Shown piece after piece: positions 25,161-32,625 of a stretch of 46,639 nt of DNA (the stretch's first letter is position 1; each line of letters starts with the position of its first letter). The stretch covers positions 1 through 46,639 of the forward strand of contig CAUAEH010000011.1 of NCBI GenBank assembly GCA_958427975.1, written 5' to 3'. Position numbers and translations under genes: made by a program. The notes below the pieces were generated by a model. It saw only the letters and a program-made list of their open reading frames with translations. It was not told the origin of the DNA and did not search any database. This DNA comes from an uncultured Collinsella sp. GTDB lineage: Bacteria > Actinomycetota > Coriobacteriia > Coriobacteriales > Coriobacteriaceae.

Positions 25161-26039
25161 GTGTACGATCGACGACTCGAGGCCATATCGGCCGCCGCGG
25201 AGCTGGGAAGCTTCTCGCGCGCGGCGGCAAAATTGCGCGTGTCGACTCCGGCGCTCGTCAAGCAGGTGTCGGGCTTCGAGGCCGAGTTCGGCATCACGTT
25301 GTTCGAGCGCTCGCATTCGGGTGTTAAGGTGACGCCGGCAGGTGCTCTGCTGGTGGACGATGCACGTTCGATCATGCGCCAGTCCGAGGATGCGTTGCGC
25401 CGCGCCCGACGCGCGGCGGGCGATGGCGGGGCCGTGCGTCTGGGCGTGTCGATGATGTGCCCGGGGCGCCAGACGCTATCGATGTGGTCGGGCATCCATG
25501 ATCTGGAACCGTCGCTACGATTTGAGATTGTGCCGGTAAGCGACCTCTATGACGAGCGCGAGACCGTCATGCGCAGCTTGGGCCGCGAGGTCGATGTGGT
25601 GCAGTCGAGTTTTTCTACCCCACGCTGGGGCGACGCCTGCCAAAAGCTTCGCATCGTTAACGTGCCGTTTTATATCGACCTGCCACGCACGAGCCCGCTT
25701 GCCCGCAAGAATCGCATTACGGTCGCCGACTTGGAGGGCATGCGCCTGCGCGTGCTCCGTCACGGCAACGACGCTATGGACAGCCTGCGCATCGACCTGT
25801 TAGCCGACGGCGGTGTGGATGTGATCGATGTGGATAGCTTTGACTTCGCGCTCTTTAACGAAGCCGAGGAAAAGGGCGATGCGGTGCTCACCTGCGGAGC
25901 GTGGTCGGGGGTGCACCCGGCCTTCGTGGGCGTGCCGTTCCTATGCGGGCGAGAGGTGCCGGTCTTTTTGCACTATCCGCTCGAGCCCACCCTCCAAGTA
26001 CAAAAATTCGTCAACGCCATGGCCCAACTCCTCAAGTAG
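25161..26039 (+). CDS. LysR-family transcriptional regulator
   Basis: 292 residues from a GTG at 25161 with AGGAGA upstream. The N-terminal helix-turn-helix is LGSFSRAAAKLRVSTPALVKQVSGFEAEFGITLFERSHSG, the classical LysR pattern; the rest is a periplasmic-binding-fold effector domain. It is transcribed away from the SDR/MFS/Gfo cluster with 233 bp between, which is the normal arrangement for a LysR regulator and its target. The effector is presumably the substrate or an intermediate of that cluster. Confidence 0.9.
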   Translation: MYDRRLEAISAAAELGSFSRAAAKLRVSTPALVKQVSGFEAEFGITLFERSHSGVKVTPAGALLVDDARSIMRQSEDALRRARRAAGDGGAVRLGVSMMCPGRQTLSMWSGIHDLEPSLRFEIVPVSDLYDERETVMRSLGREVDVVQSSFSTPRWGDACQKLRIVNVPFYIDLPRTSPLARKNRITVADLEGMRLRVLRHGNDAMDSLRIDLLADGGVDVIDVDSFDFALFNEAEEKGDAVLTCGAWSGVHPAFVGVPFLCGREVPVFLHYPLEPTLQVQKFVNAMAQLLK

Positions 26040-26082
26040 CCAAAAGAGTCCCGTCCCAAATTAGCTACCCTTTGCTACGGGT

Positions 26083-27174
26083 TTAGCGGTCCTCGCGTTG
26101 CGGATCGGCCGTCTCGGCTGCCTTTACGCGGTTCTTATCGACGTACATGTTCTTGTCGGCCTGGGAAAAGAGTTCGCGCATGGTAGGCGGCTCGTCAAAA
26201 TCGCTGGAAAGCGCATAGCCCACCGCGTAGCTGATGGGCATATCGGGGTGGACTTCGGAATACTCGTTCACGTTCGCGCGAATCCGAGCGAGACAAGATT
26301 CCACAGCGGCTCGGTCGGCATCCCGCAGTACCGCGATAAACTCATCGCCGCCGTCGCGACCCACAAAGCACGTCTCGGACGCCACGCTTCCCAGTTGCTG
26401 TGCAAAAGAGCGGATGTATTCGTCGCCCTTCTCGTGGCCGAAGTTGTTATTGACCGTATGCAGATTGTTAAGGTCGAAGACGCACACCGCAACGGGCGCC
26501 TCCGCGGAGACAGGCTGCTCCTGCCCCAAGATCTCCTCGCACTTGTTCTTATTGGGCAGCCCCGTGGCTTCGTCGAGATAGACTTTGCTCTGCAGCTCGC
26601 GATTAAGCGCGGCAGTGCGCACCGCGCGAACAAGTTCAACCGCAAAGGTCGCCACCAAGCCCACGATGTCGATGATCACCAAGCCCTCGAGATAGTTGAG
26701 CGCCGACGCCTTCTCCTGAGAGTAGTCCTCTGCGAGTCGCGTAGCATCGTCGCAAATGCCAAAGAACTCCTCGCTCATCGAGATGATGTCGGTGTTCTCG
26801 TAGCCGACTTCGCGCACGCGGGCAATCTCGGCGCGAAGCTCGTCAAAATAGTTCGCGAGTTCGGTCATCTTTGCCTGGTACTCATCGTCATCGAGACGGA
26901 CGAGATTGAGGTCGTCGCTTCCGTAGCGCAAGCCGTTAATGTATGAATCAACGGCCTTGAGCAGGTCGTCTTGTGGCTGGCCTGCGTCCTCGAGCTTCAC
27001 GATGCGCTGCGTGGTGCCGCGTACCAGGCCGGCGTAGTTGACCACGCGCGCCGTGCCCTGGATATCGGAGACGAGCAGCATGACATTGATGAAGAAGAAG
27101 ATGAGAACTGCCGTGAGCACCATCATGAGCAGGCGCACCGCCTGGCTGGCCTTCTTGGCGACAGAAGTATTCAC
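26083..27174 (-). CDS. membrane-bound diguanylate cyclase (GGDEF)
   Basis: 363 residues from a GTG with GAGAGAG upstream. Two transmembrane helices (about 14-36 and 162-185) bracket an extracytoplasmic helical sensor of about 120 residues that resembles four-helix-bundle or type-IV-pilus-like sensor domains. The C-terminal GGDEF domain has DEATGLPNKNKCEEIL, NNFGHEKGDEYI and the active-site loop RDGGDEF, so c-di-GMP synthesis is expected. The product-inhibition RxxD site upstream of the loop is absent. No c-di-GMP receptor is evident nearby. The short gap to the convergent lysR gene holds nothing notable. Confidence 0.9.
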   Translation of the reverse strand: MNTSVAKKASQAVRLLMMVLTAVLIFFFINVMLLVSDIQGTARVVNYAGLVRGTTQRIVKLEDAGQPQDDLLKAVDSYINGLRYGSDDLNLVRLDDDEYQAKMTELANYFDELRAEIARVREVGYENTDIISMSEEFFGICDDATRLAEDYSQEKASALNYLEGLVIIDIVGLVATFAVELVRAVRTAALNRELQSKVYLDEATGLPNKNKCEEILGQEQPVSAEAPVAVCVFDLNNLHTVNNNFGHEKGDEYIRSFAQQLGSVASETCFVGRDGGDEFIAVLRDADRAAVESCLARIRANVNEYSEVHPDMPISYAVGYALSSDFDEPPTMRELFSQADKNMYVDKNRVKAAETADPQREDR

Positions 27175-27364
27175 AAGTTCACTCTCTCAAATGGCAAAAG
27201 CGCAGGTGGCACCCAGCGTGCTGAAATTTACGTGAGGTCAACTCTACCATATGGGCCAACAGCCTCAAACTGTAGCAGACGCTCGTCCAAATTGGCGTGA
27301 CGCTTGTCTTGTTGTTCTTGACCTGGCCGCGCTATCGAACATGTTTCTGGTCTTGGATCACCAT

Positions 27365-27536
27365 GGGAAAGCTCATCCCGTTTTGTGCGTCTAGAGTGGG
27401 ATGCGGTTTCCCAAAGGTGCCGTTAGGGGAAACCACATCCCGGTTTATGCCCTTGAAATGGGATACCGTTTCCCGGAGGGGGCCCAGCGGGAAACGGCAT
27501 CCCATTCTGGGCCCGAAAAGTGGGATACGGTTTCCG
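27365..27536. repeat. array of six alternating REP units (BIME-like)
   Basis: Units of GGGATRCnGTTTCCC or its complement occur at 27365(-), 27398(+), 27427(-), 27460(+), 27489(-) and 27522(+). Steps alternate 33, 29, 33, 29 and 33 bp. Adjacent plus/minus units form hairpins with one mismatch each. Homologous to 5574-5687. No gene is convincing in 27175-27707 despite a 126-codon open frame over the repeats. Confidence 0.85.
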
Positions 27537-27548
27537 GCCGGCATGAAA

Positions 27549-27583
27549 AAAGCCTCCGCAGCTCGTGTGGCTGCGGAGGCTTT
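27549..27583. terminator. bidirectional terminator
   Basis: AAAGCCTCCGCAGC (27549-27562), 7-nt loop, perfect complement (27570-27583), with A-run before and T-rich sequence after. It probably ends the MarR/ABC operon on the minus strand. Confidence 0.8.
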
Positions 27584-27614
27584 ATTCGTTGCGGTGCATT
27601 GTGTTTGGGTCGTT

Positions 27615-27696
27615 GAGATGAGTCGATTTGCCCCGAAAGAGGAGGGCATTGACCTTAGGGCCATGCCCGACGAATGAGCGGCAAATCGGCCATCTC
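27615..27696. repeat. palindromic element with GGGCAT core, copy 1
   Basis: Arms GAGATGAGTCGATTTGCC (27615-27632) and complement at 27680-27696 (one bulge). The inner hairpin is GGGCAT/ATGCCC (27644-27668). Read on the minus strand, the core TCGTCGGGCATGGCC...ATGCCCTCCTCTTTC matches the element at 32080-32169, but the outer arms differ. Confidence 0.8.
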
Positions 27697-27707
27697 GGCG
27701 AGCCGAA

Positions 27708-29627
27708 CTACTCCAGCTCAAACGCTCCGGTATAGAGCTGGTAGTAGTACCCATGCTTGGCGATCAGCTCGTCGTGGTTGCCGCGCTCGATGATACGACC
27801 GTGGTCCAGGCAGATGATCGCGTCGGAGTTGCGCACGGTGGACAAGCGGTGCGCGATGACAAACGTCGTGCGGCCTTCCATGAGCTTGTCCATGCCCGCC
27901 TGCACGATGGCCTCGGTGCGGGTATCGATGCTCGACGTGGCCTCGTCCAGAATCATCGCCGGCGGATCGGCGACGGCGGCGCGTGCGATCGAGATCAGCT
28001 GGCGCTGGCCCTGCGACAGCTGTGCGCCGTTGCCGGTGAGCATGGTGTCGTAGCCGTCGGGCAGGCGGGTGATAAAGTCGTCGGCGCCCGCGAGTTTGGC
28101 CGCCGCGATGCACTCCTCGTCGGTAGCGTCCAGGTTGCCGTAGCGGATGTTATCCATCACGGTGCCGGTGAACAGGTTCACGTCCTGCAGCACCACGCCC
28201 AGCGAGCGGCGCAGGTCTGCCTTGCGGATCTTGTTGACGTTGATGCCGTCGTAGCGGATCTTGCCGTCGGCGATGTCGTAGAAGCGGTTGATGAGGTTGG
28301 TGATGGTCGTCTTACCGGCACCGGTGGCGCCGACAAACGCGACCTTCTGGCCCGGCTTGGCAAACACGGACACGCCGTGCAACACCTCGTGGTCGGGCGT
28401 GTAGCCAAAGTCGACGTTGTCCATGACCAGGTCGCCGCGCAGCGGTACGTACTCGATCTCGCCGGTTGCGCGGTGCGGATGCTTCCACGCCCACATGCCG
28501 GTGTGGTGGTCGGCCTCCTCGAGCTGCCAGGTATCGGGGTTCACCTGAGCGTTGACAAGCGTCACGTAGCCCTCGTCGGCCTCGGGCTCCTCGTCGATGA
28601 GCTCAAAGATACGGTCGGCGCCGGCGAGGCCCATGACCACGGCGTTGATCTGCTGCGAGATCTGGCCGATCTGTCCGCAGAACTGCTTGGTCATGTTGAG
28701 GAACGGCACCACGACGGCGATGGACAGTGCCATGCCCGAGATGCTCAGGTTGGGCACGCCCAGCGCCAGGAAAATGCCGCCGGCCAGTGCGACCAGCACG
28801 TAGAGCAGGTTTCCCAGGTTCATAAGGATGGGCATGAGGATGTTGGCGTACATGTTGGCCTTCTGCGAGACCTCGAAGAGCTTTTCGTTGCGCTCGTCAA
28901 AATCGGCCTCGGCGGCAGACTCGTGGCAGAATGCCTTGACGACCTTCTGGCCGTTCATGACTTCCTCGATATGGCCCTCGACAACGCCGAGCTCGGTCTG
29001 CTGCGCAATAAAGAAGCGCGCGGAGTTGGAGCCGAGCAGCTTGGTCATAAAGGTCATAAAGGCGACGCCTGCCACAATGACCAGGCACATCCAAACGCTG
29101 TAGTACAGCATGATAAAGAACACCGTGACGATGACGATGGTCGTCATGAGCAGGTTGGGCAGCGACTGGCTGATCATCTGGCGCAGCGTGTCGATGTCGT
29201 TGGTGTAGTGGCTCATGATGTCGCCGCGCTGGTGCGTGTCGAAGTAGCGGATCGGCAGGTCCTGCATGCGGTTGAACATCTTCTCGCGCAGCTTCTCGAG
29301 CGAGCCCTGCGTGACGATGGCCATGGCGCGGTTCCAGAACAGCGAGGACAGGATGCCGACGCCGTAGATGCAGGCGAGGGTGGTCACGAGCTGTGCGATC
29401 TTGGGCTGTGCAGCTTCCCAATCGCCCGACTGCCACGATTCGCTAATAATCTGCAGGGCGCTCTGAAGGAAGGTCGCGCCGATGGAGTTGATGATGGCGC
29501 AGAGCACCACGCCGACGACGACGAGGGGCAAAAGCACGGGGTAGAAGCCAAAGAGCGTCTTGATGAGGCGCGACATGGTGCCACCCTTGCGGTTGAGCGC
29601 GCGCTCGGCGGTCGTTGCCTTACTCAT
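27708..29627 (-). CDS. heterodimeric ABC exporter, catalytic subunit (MdlB/TM288-like)
   Basis: 639 residues. The ATG overlaps the TAA of the upstream gene by 8 bp (ATGAGTAA), so translation is probably coupled. Six-helix exporter domain, then an insert of about 50 residues (roughly 340-390, rich in His and Trp, HHTGMWAWKHPHRATG) before the ATPase. ATPase: Walker A GATGAGKTT, signature LSQGQ, Walker B MILDEATSS with the catalytic Glu, and IAHRLS. Pairs with the degenerate-site subunit encoded just upstream. The insert is unusual for the family and might bind metal or a partner, but this is speculation. Confidence 0.93.
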   Translation of the reverse strand: MSKATTAERALNRKGGTMSRLIKTLFGFYPVLLPLVVVGVVLCAIINSIGATFLQSALQIISESWQSGDWEAAQPKIAQLVTTLACIYGVGILSSLFWNRAMAIVTQGSLEKLREKMFNRMQDLPIRYFDTHQRGDIMSHYTNDIDTLRQMISQSLPNLLMTTIVIVTVFFIMLYYSVWMCLVIVAGVAFMTFMTKLLGSNSARFFIAQQTELGVVEGHIEEVMNGQKVVKAFCHESAAEADFDERNEKLFEVSQKANMYANILMPILMNLGNLLYVLVALAGGIFLALGVPNLSISGMALSIAVVVPFLNMTKQFCGQIGQISQQINAVVMGLAGADRIFELIDEEPEADEGYVTLVNAQVNPDTWQLEEADHHTGMWAWKHPHRATGEIEYVPLRGDLVMDNVDFGYTPDHEVLHGVSVFAKPGQKVAFVGATGAGKTTITNLINRFYDIADGKIRYDGINVNKIRKADLRRSLGVVLQDVNLFTGTVMDNIRYGNLDATDEECIAAAKLAGADDFITRLPDGYDTMLTGNGAQLSQGQRQLISIARAAVADPPAMILDEATSSIDTRTEAIVQAGMDKLMEGRTTFVIAHRLSTVRNSDAIICLDHGRIIERGNHDELIAKHGYYYQLYTGAFELE

Positions 29628-31434
29628 GTGCCTCGCCTCCTTCCTGGGTCTGAGCTTGTGTTGCGGATGCCTCGGTGTCGGCTTCGACGGCCTCTTCGCC
29701 CTCGGCAGACATCTTGTTCTGCGAGGTGAAGGTCTCGCGGTAGATCTCGCTCGTCTTGAGCAGCTCGTCGTGGTTACCGATCTGCGCGATACGGCCGCCC
29801 TCCATGACGATGATGCGGTCTGCGTCCTGCACGGAGCTAATGCGCTGGGCGATGATGAGCTTGGTCGTGTTGGGCAGATAGCTTGCCAGCCCTGCGCGAA
29901 TCTTGGCGTCGGTCTTGGTGTCGACGGCGCTGGTGGAGTCGTCCAGGATCAAGATCTTGGGGCGACGCAGCAGGGCGCGCGCAATGCACAGGCGCTGCTT
30001 CTGACCGCCCGAGACATTGGAGCCGCCCTGTTCGATCCAGGTGTCATAGCCCTTGGGGAAGCCGTCGACAAACTCGTCGGCGCAGGCCAGATGTGCCGCC
30101 TCGCGGACCTCCTCGTCGGTGGCGTTCGGGTCGCCCCAGCGCAGATTCTCGGCGATGGTGCCGCTAAACAGCACGTTTTTCTGTAGCACCATGGCCACTT
30201 GGTGGCGCAAGGCGTCCAAGTCGTAGTCGCGTACATCCACGCCGCCCACGCGCACGGTGCCCTCGGTGGCGTCGTACAGGCGGGCGATGAGGTTTACAAG
30301 CGTTGACTTGGCCGAGCCGGTGCCGCCGATGATGCCGATGGTCTCGCCGCTCTTAATGTGCAGGTCGATATCGTCGAGCGCCTGGCGCTTCGCATGCGCG
30401 GAATACTTAAAGCTCACGTGGTCAAAGTCGATGGAACCGTCGGCAACCTCGAGCACGGGCTCGGCGGGATCGGCGATCGTGGGCTCGGCGGCTAGCACCT
30501 CGGTGATGCGGTGCGCCGATTCGTCGGCCATGGTCACCATGACAAAGATCATCGACAGCTGCATCAGGCTCATAAGGATCTGGAAGCCATAGGTAAAGAT
30601 CGAGGAGAGCTGGCCCACGTCGAACAGGGTGCCCTGGCTCGTGATGATGAGCTTGGAGCCCAGGTAGATGATGACGACGAACGCGCCGTTGACGCAGATG
30701 TTCATCATGGGGTTGTTAAAGGCCAGCAGCTTCTCGGCGCGGGTGAAGTCCATTTGGACGTCGCGTGCGGCGGTCGCGAACTTCTCCTTCTCAAAGTCTT
30801 CGCGCACATAGCTCTTGACCACGCGCATGCCGGTGACGTTTTCCTCGACGGACTCGTTAAGGGCGTCGTACTTGTGGAACACGCGCGAGAAGATGGGACG
30901 CACCTTAAAGATGATAAAGAACAGCCCAAAGCCCAGCAGCGGAATGATGACCAGGTAGACCATGGCGACGCTGCCGCCCATGATAAATGCCATGGTAAAG
31001 GCGAAGATCAATACCAGCGGCGCGCGCACGGCGATACGGATGATCATCATAAAGGCCTGCTGCACGTTGTTGATATCGGTGGTCAGGCGCGTGACGAGCG
31101 AGGAGCTCGAGAACTCATCGATGTTGGCAAAGCTGAACGTCTGGATCTTGTAGAACAGGTCGTGACGCAGGTTCTTGGCGAAGCCGCAACTCGCATGGCT
31201 GCAGGTGACGCCGGCAGCGGCGCCAAAAGCAAGCGACGTCAGCGCGATGAGCACCAAAAAGCCCGCGGTGGGAAGCATCTCGGCTACGGTGGTGCCATCT
31301 TTGATGGCGTCGATCAGGTTGGCGGTGATAAATGGAATCAGCATCTCGCAGAGCACCTCGCCAAGCACGAGCAATGGCGTGGCAACGGTGACTTTCATAT
31401 AGTCGCGGATGCTGCCCATGAGGGTTTTAATCAT
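29620..31434 (-). CDS. heterodimeric ABC exporter, degenerate-site subunit (MdlA/TM287-like)
   Basis: 604 residues. The ATG overlaps the stop of the marR-type gene by 8 bp. After six transmembrane helices the ATPase has Walker A GGTGSAKST (Ala in place of the usual second Gly), signature VSGGQKQRL, and Walker B LILDDSTSAVD, with Asp where the catalytic Glu should be. It thus forms the non-hydrolysing site, as in TM287 or BmrC. The C-terminal ~25 residues are acidic (AEGEEAVEADTEAS). With the MarR gene it makes a three-gene operon, a common layout for drug or toxic-metabolite export. Confidence 0.93.
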   Translation of the reverse strand: MIKTLMGSIRDYMKVTVATPLLVLGEVLCEMLIPFITANLIDAIKDGTTVAEMLPTAGFLVLIALTSLAFGAAAGVTCSHASCGFAKNLRHDLFYKIQTFSFANIDEFSSSSLVTRLTTDINNVQQAFMMIIRIAVRAPLVLIFAFTMAFIMGGSVAMVYLVIIPLLGFGLFFIIFKVRPIFSRVFHKYDALNESVEENVTGMRVVKSYVREDFEKEKFATAARDVQMDFTRAEKLLAFNNPMMNICVNGAFVVIIYLGSKLIITSQGTLFDVGQLSSIFTYGFQILMSLMQLSMIFVMVTMADESAHRITEVLAAEPTIADPAEPVLEVADGSIDFDHVSFKYSAHAKRQALDDIDLHIKSGETIGIIGGTGSAKSTLVNLIARLYDATEGTVRVGGVDVRDYDLDALRHQVAMVLQKNVLFSGTIAENLRWGDPNATDEEVREAAHLACADEFVDGFPKGYDTWIEQGGSNVSGGQKQRLCIARALLRRPKILILDDSTSAVDTKTDAKIRAGLASYLPNTTKLIIAQRISSVQDADRIIVMEGGRIAQIGNHDELLKTSEIYRETFTSQNKMSAEGEEAVEADTEASATQAQTQEGGEAHE

Positions 31435-31933
31435 CCAGTTCCTCCCAGGTTACACGGATTTTATCGAGCATTTCGGCGAGGTCCTCGCGCTCGTCGTGGG
31501 TGAGTGCGCTAAAGGCCCGTTCTCTAAAGCGGATGCGGGCTGCCTGGTCGATGCGGGCGTTTTCCCGGCCGGTTTCGGTCAGGCGAATGGTGAGCTGCCG
31601 TCGATCCTTGGGGTTACGGCTGCGCTCGATGAGGCCGTTGAGCTCGAGCTTGGACAGGATCTCGGAAAGCGACCCCGGCTTGAGGTCAAAGTGCATGCCG
31701 AGTTCCTGCTGCGACATCTCGCCGCCGGGTTGCTTGGCCAGCAGGCAGATGATGGGCGCCTTGCCGGACACGCCTCCGCCATGAAAATGCATGTAATGGC
31801 CGCAAAACCCAAGCCCATTGAGGATTCGCTTGGCAAGCTTGTCTTCTGAGCTAACCGCTTCGGGTGCATCCGCCGGCTGTGACGGGTCGCCGCCGGGCTC
31901 GTGCGAACAAAGGTTAAGAGGTTCATCGCACAT
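31427..31933 (-). CDS. MarR-family transcriptional regulator of the exporter operon
   Basis: 168 residues with a winged helix: ICLLAKQPGGEMSQQELGMHFDLKPGSLSEILSKLELNGLIERSRNPKDRRQLTIRLTETGR, where DRR is the wing motif. The first ~45 residues include two Cys and two His before the domain (MCDEPLNLCSHEP), which could sense metal or oxidation. AAGGAG lies 12 nt before the ATG, a long spacing. It is the first gene of an operon whose promoter overlaps an inverted repeat, consistent with autorepression relieved by an exporter substrate. Confidence 0.9.
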   Translation of the reverse strand: MCDEPLNLCSHEPGGDPSQPADAPEAVSSEDKLAKRILNGLGFCGHYMHFHGGGVSGKAPIICLLAKQPGGEMSQQELGMHFDLKPGSLSEILSKLELNGLIERSRNPKDRRQLTIRLTETGRENARIDQAARIRFRERAFSALTHDEREDLAEMLDKIRVTWEELDD

Positions 31934-31954
31934 GAATTAGTGTTGCTCCTTTCT

Positions 31955-32017
31955 TTAGTTAGGTAGTGGAATTGTTTTGTGCCTAACCAATCTAGGAGCA
32001 TGAGAAATGAATGTCAA
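31955..32017 (-). promoter_or_regulatory. sigma-70 promoter and MarR operator candidate
   Basis: On the minus strand, TTGACA (32012-32017), a 17-bp spacer and TAGATT (31989-31994) form a strong promoter. Immediately downstream, TTGGTTAGG (31982-31990) and CCTAACTAA (31955-31963) form an inverted repeat separated by 18 bp, its first half overlapping the -10 box. That position suits repression by the MarR protein. Confidence 0.7.
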
Positions 32018-32035
32018 GGTACCAAACTTATTAAG

Positions 32036-32061
32036 TTACGGCGTTTTGCCAAACGCCGTAA
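32036..32061. repeat. perfect 11-bp hairpin
   Basis: TTACGGCGTTT-TGCC-AAACGCCGTAA, just upstream of the MarR-operon promoter. It could isolate that promoter from transcription coming from the right. Confidence 0.75.
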
Positions 32062-32079
32062 CCGCTCGACGCTGCAAAT

Positions 32080-32169
32080 GTTCCTAAGCGGCAATCTGGC
32101 GTTCAATCGTCGGGCATGGCCACAAGGCCTATGCCCTCCTCTTTCACGCCACCTTGCTCGCTTAGGAAC
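32080..32169. repeat. palindromic element with GGGCAT core, copy 2
   Basis: Outer arms GTTCCTAAGCG (32080-32090) and CGCTTAGGAAC (32159-32169); middle arms TGGCGT/ACGCCA; inner hairpin GGGCATGGCC-ACAA-GGCC-T-ATGCCC (32112-32136). The core matches the complement of 27615-27696. Confidence 0.8.
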
Positions 32170-32221
32170 GCTTTCGCTGTCCGTCCTCAATCTGCAGCGC
32201 TGCCTGGGTTGGCATTTGAGT

Positions 32222-32250
32222 GATCCGTGGGGGACGGAGGATAACGGATC
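32222..32250. repeat. GGGACGGAGG repeat, intergenic copy
   Basis: GATCCGT (32222-32228) and ACGGATC (32244-32250) flank GGGGGACGGAGGATA. The same repeat occurs inside the peptidase gene at 45259-45287. Confidence 0.8.
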
Positions 32251-32289
32251 ATTTTGGGCTGCGGTGACACCCTTCCGAAGCTGCTTTGC

Positions 32290-32445
32290 CCAAAACTATG
32301 CCGGATTACTACGATGAATTCGAAATCTCAGACCTCGGCATTGTTTTTCGGAAAATCACAAGCTGTCTACCTGCGGTTTTGCTGGAGTGCAATTTGTTGT
32401 GGTTGGAGACTGGCGGTTTATCGTAGTAATCCGGCATAGTTTTGG
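32290..32445. repeat. palindromic element, TACTACG family, copy 2
   Basis: Perfect 26-bp arms at 32290-32315 and 32420-32445. The 122-nt core from TACTACG to CGTAGTA aligns without gaps to the element at 21295-21430, but the outer 19 bp of each arm are unrelated to that copy. With the three repeats before it, this explains most of the 608-bp gap 32018-32625; I see no gene there. Confidence 0.9.
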
Positions 32446-32625
32446 AATGGTAGTAAATAGGTGGCAGCTACTGTGCCGCTACTGCCGTGATTTGCCTCCC
32501 ATTTCCGAAACCTTTCCGCAACAATGCGCTCTTCGCGACCCTAGTGACTGCTCACGACGCCTCCTGCGCTACACTTAGTCGCACTGTGGCGCTGCTGCGC
32601 CGTGCCCGAACCAAGGGAGACCCTC

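Noticed and set aside
27297..27677. 126-codon plus-strand open frame
   Set aside because: It consists mostly of palindromic repeat units and a terminator, with no ribosome binding site.
31979..32578. Several short open frames in the repeat-rich gap before the pyridoxal kinase gene
   Set aside because: Each is built from palindromic repeats (for example DPWGTEDNGS from the GGGACGGAGG repeat) and lacks start signals.
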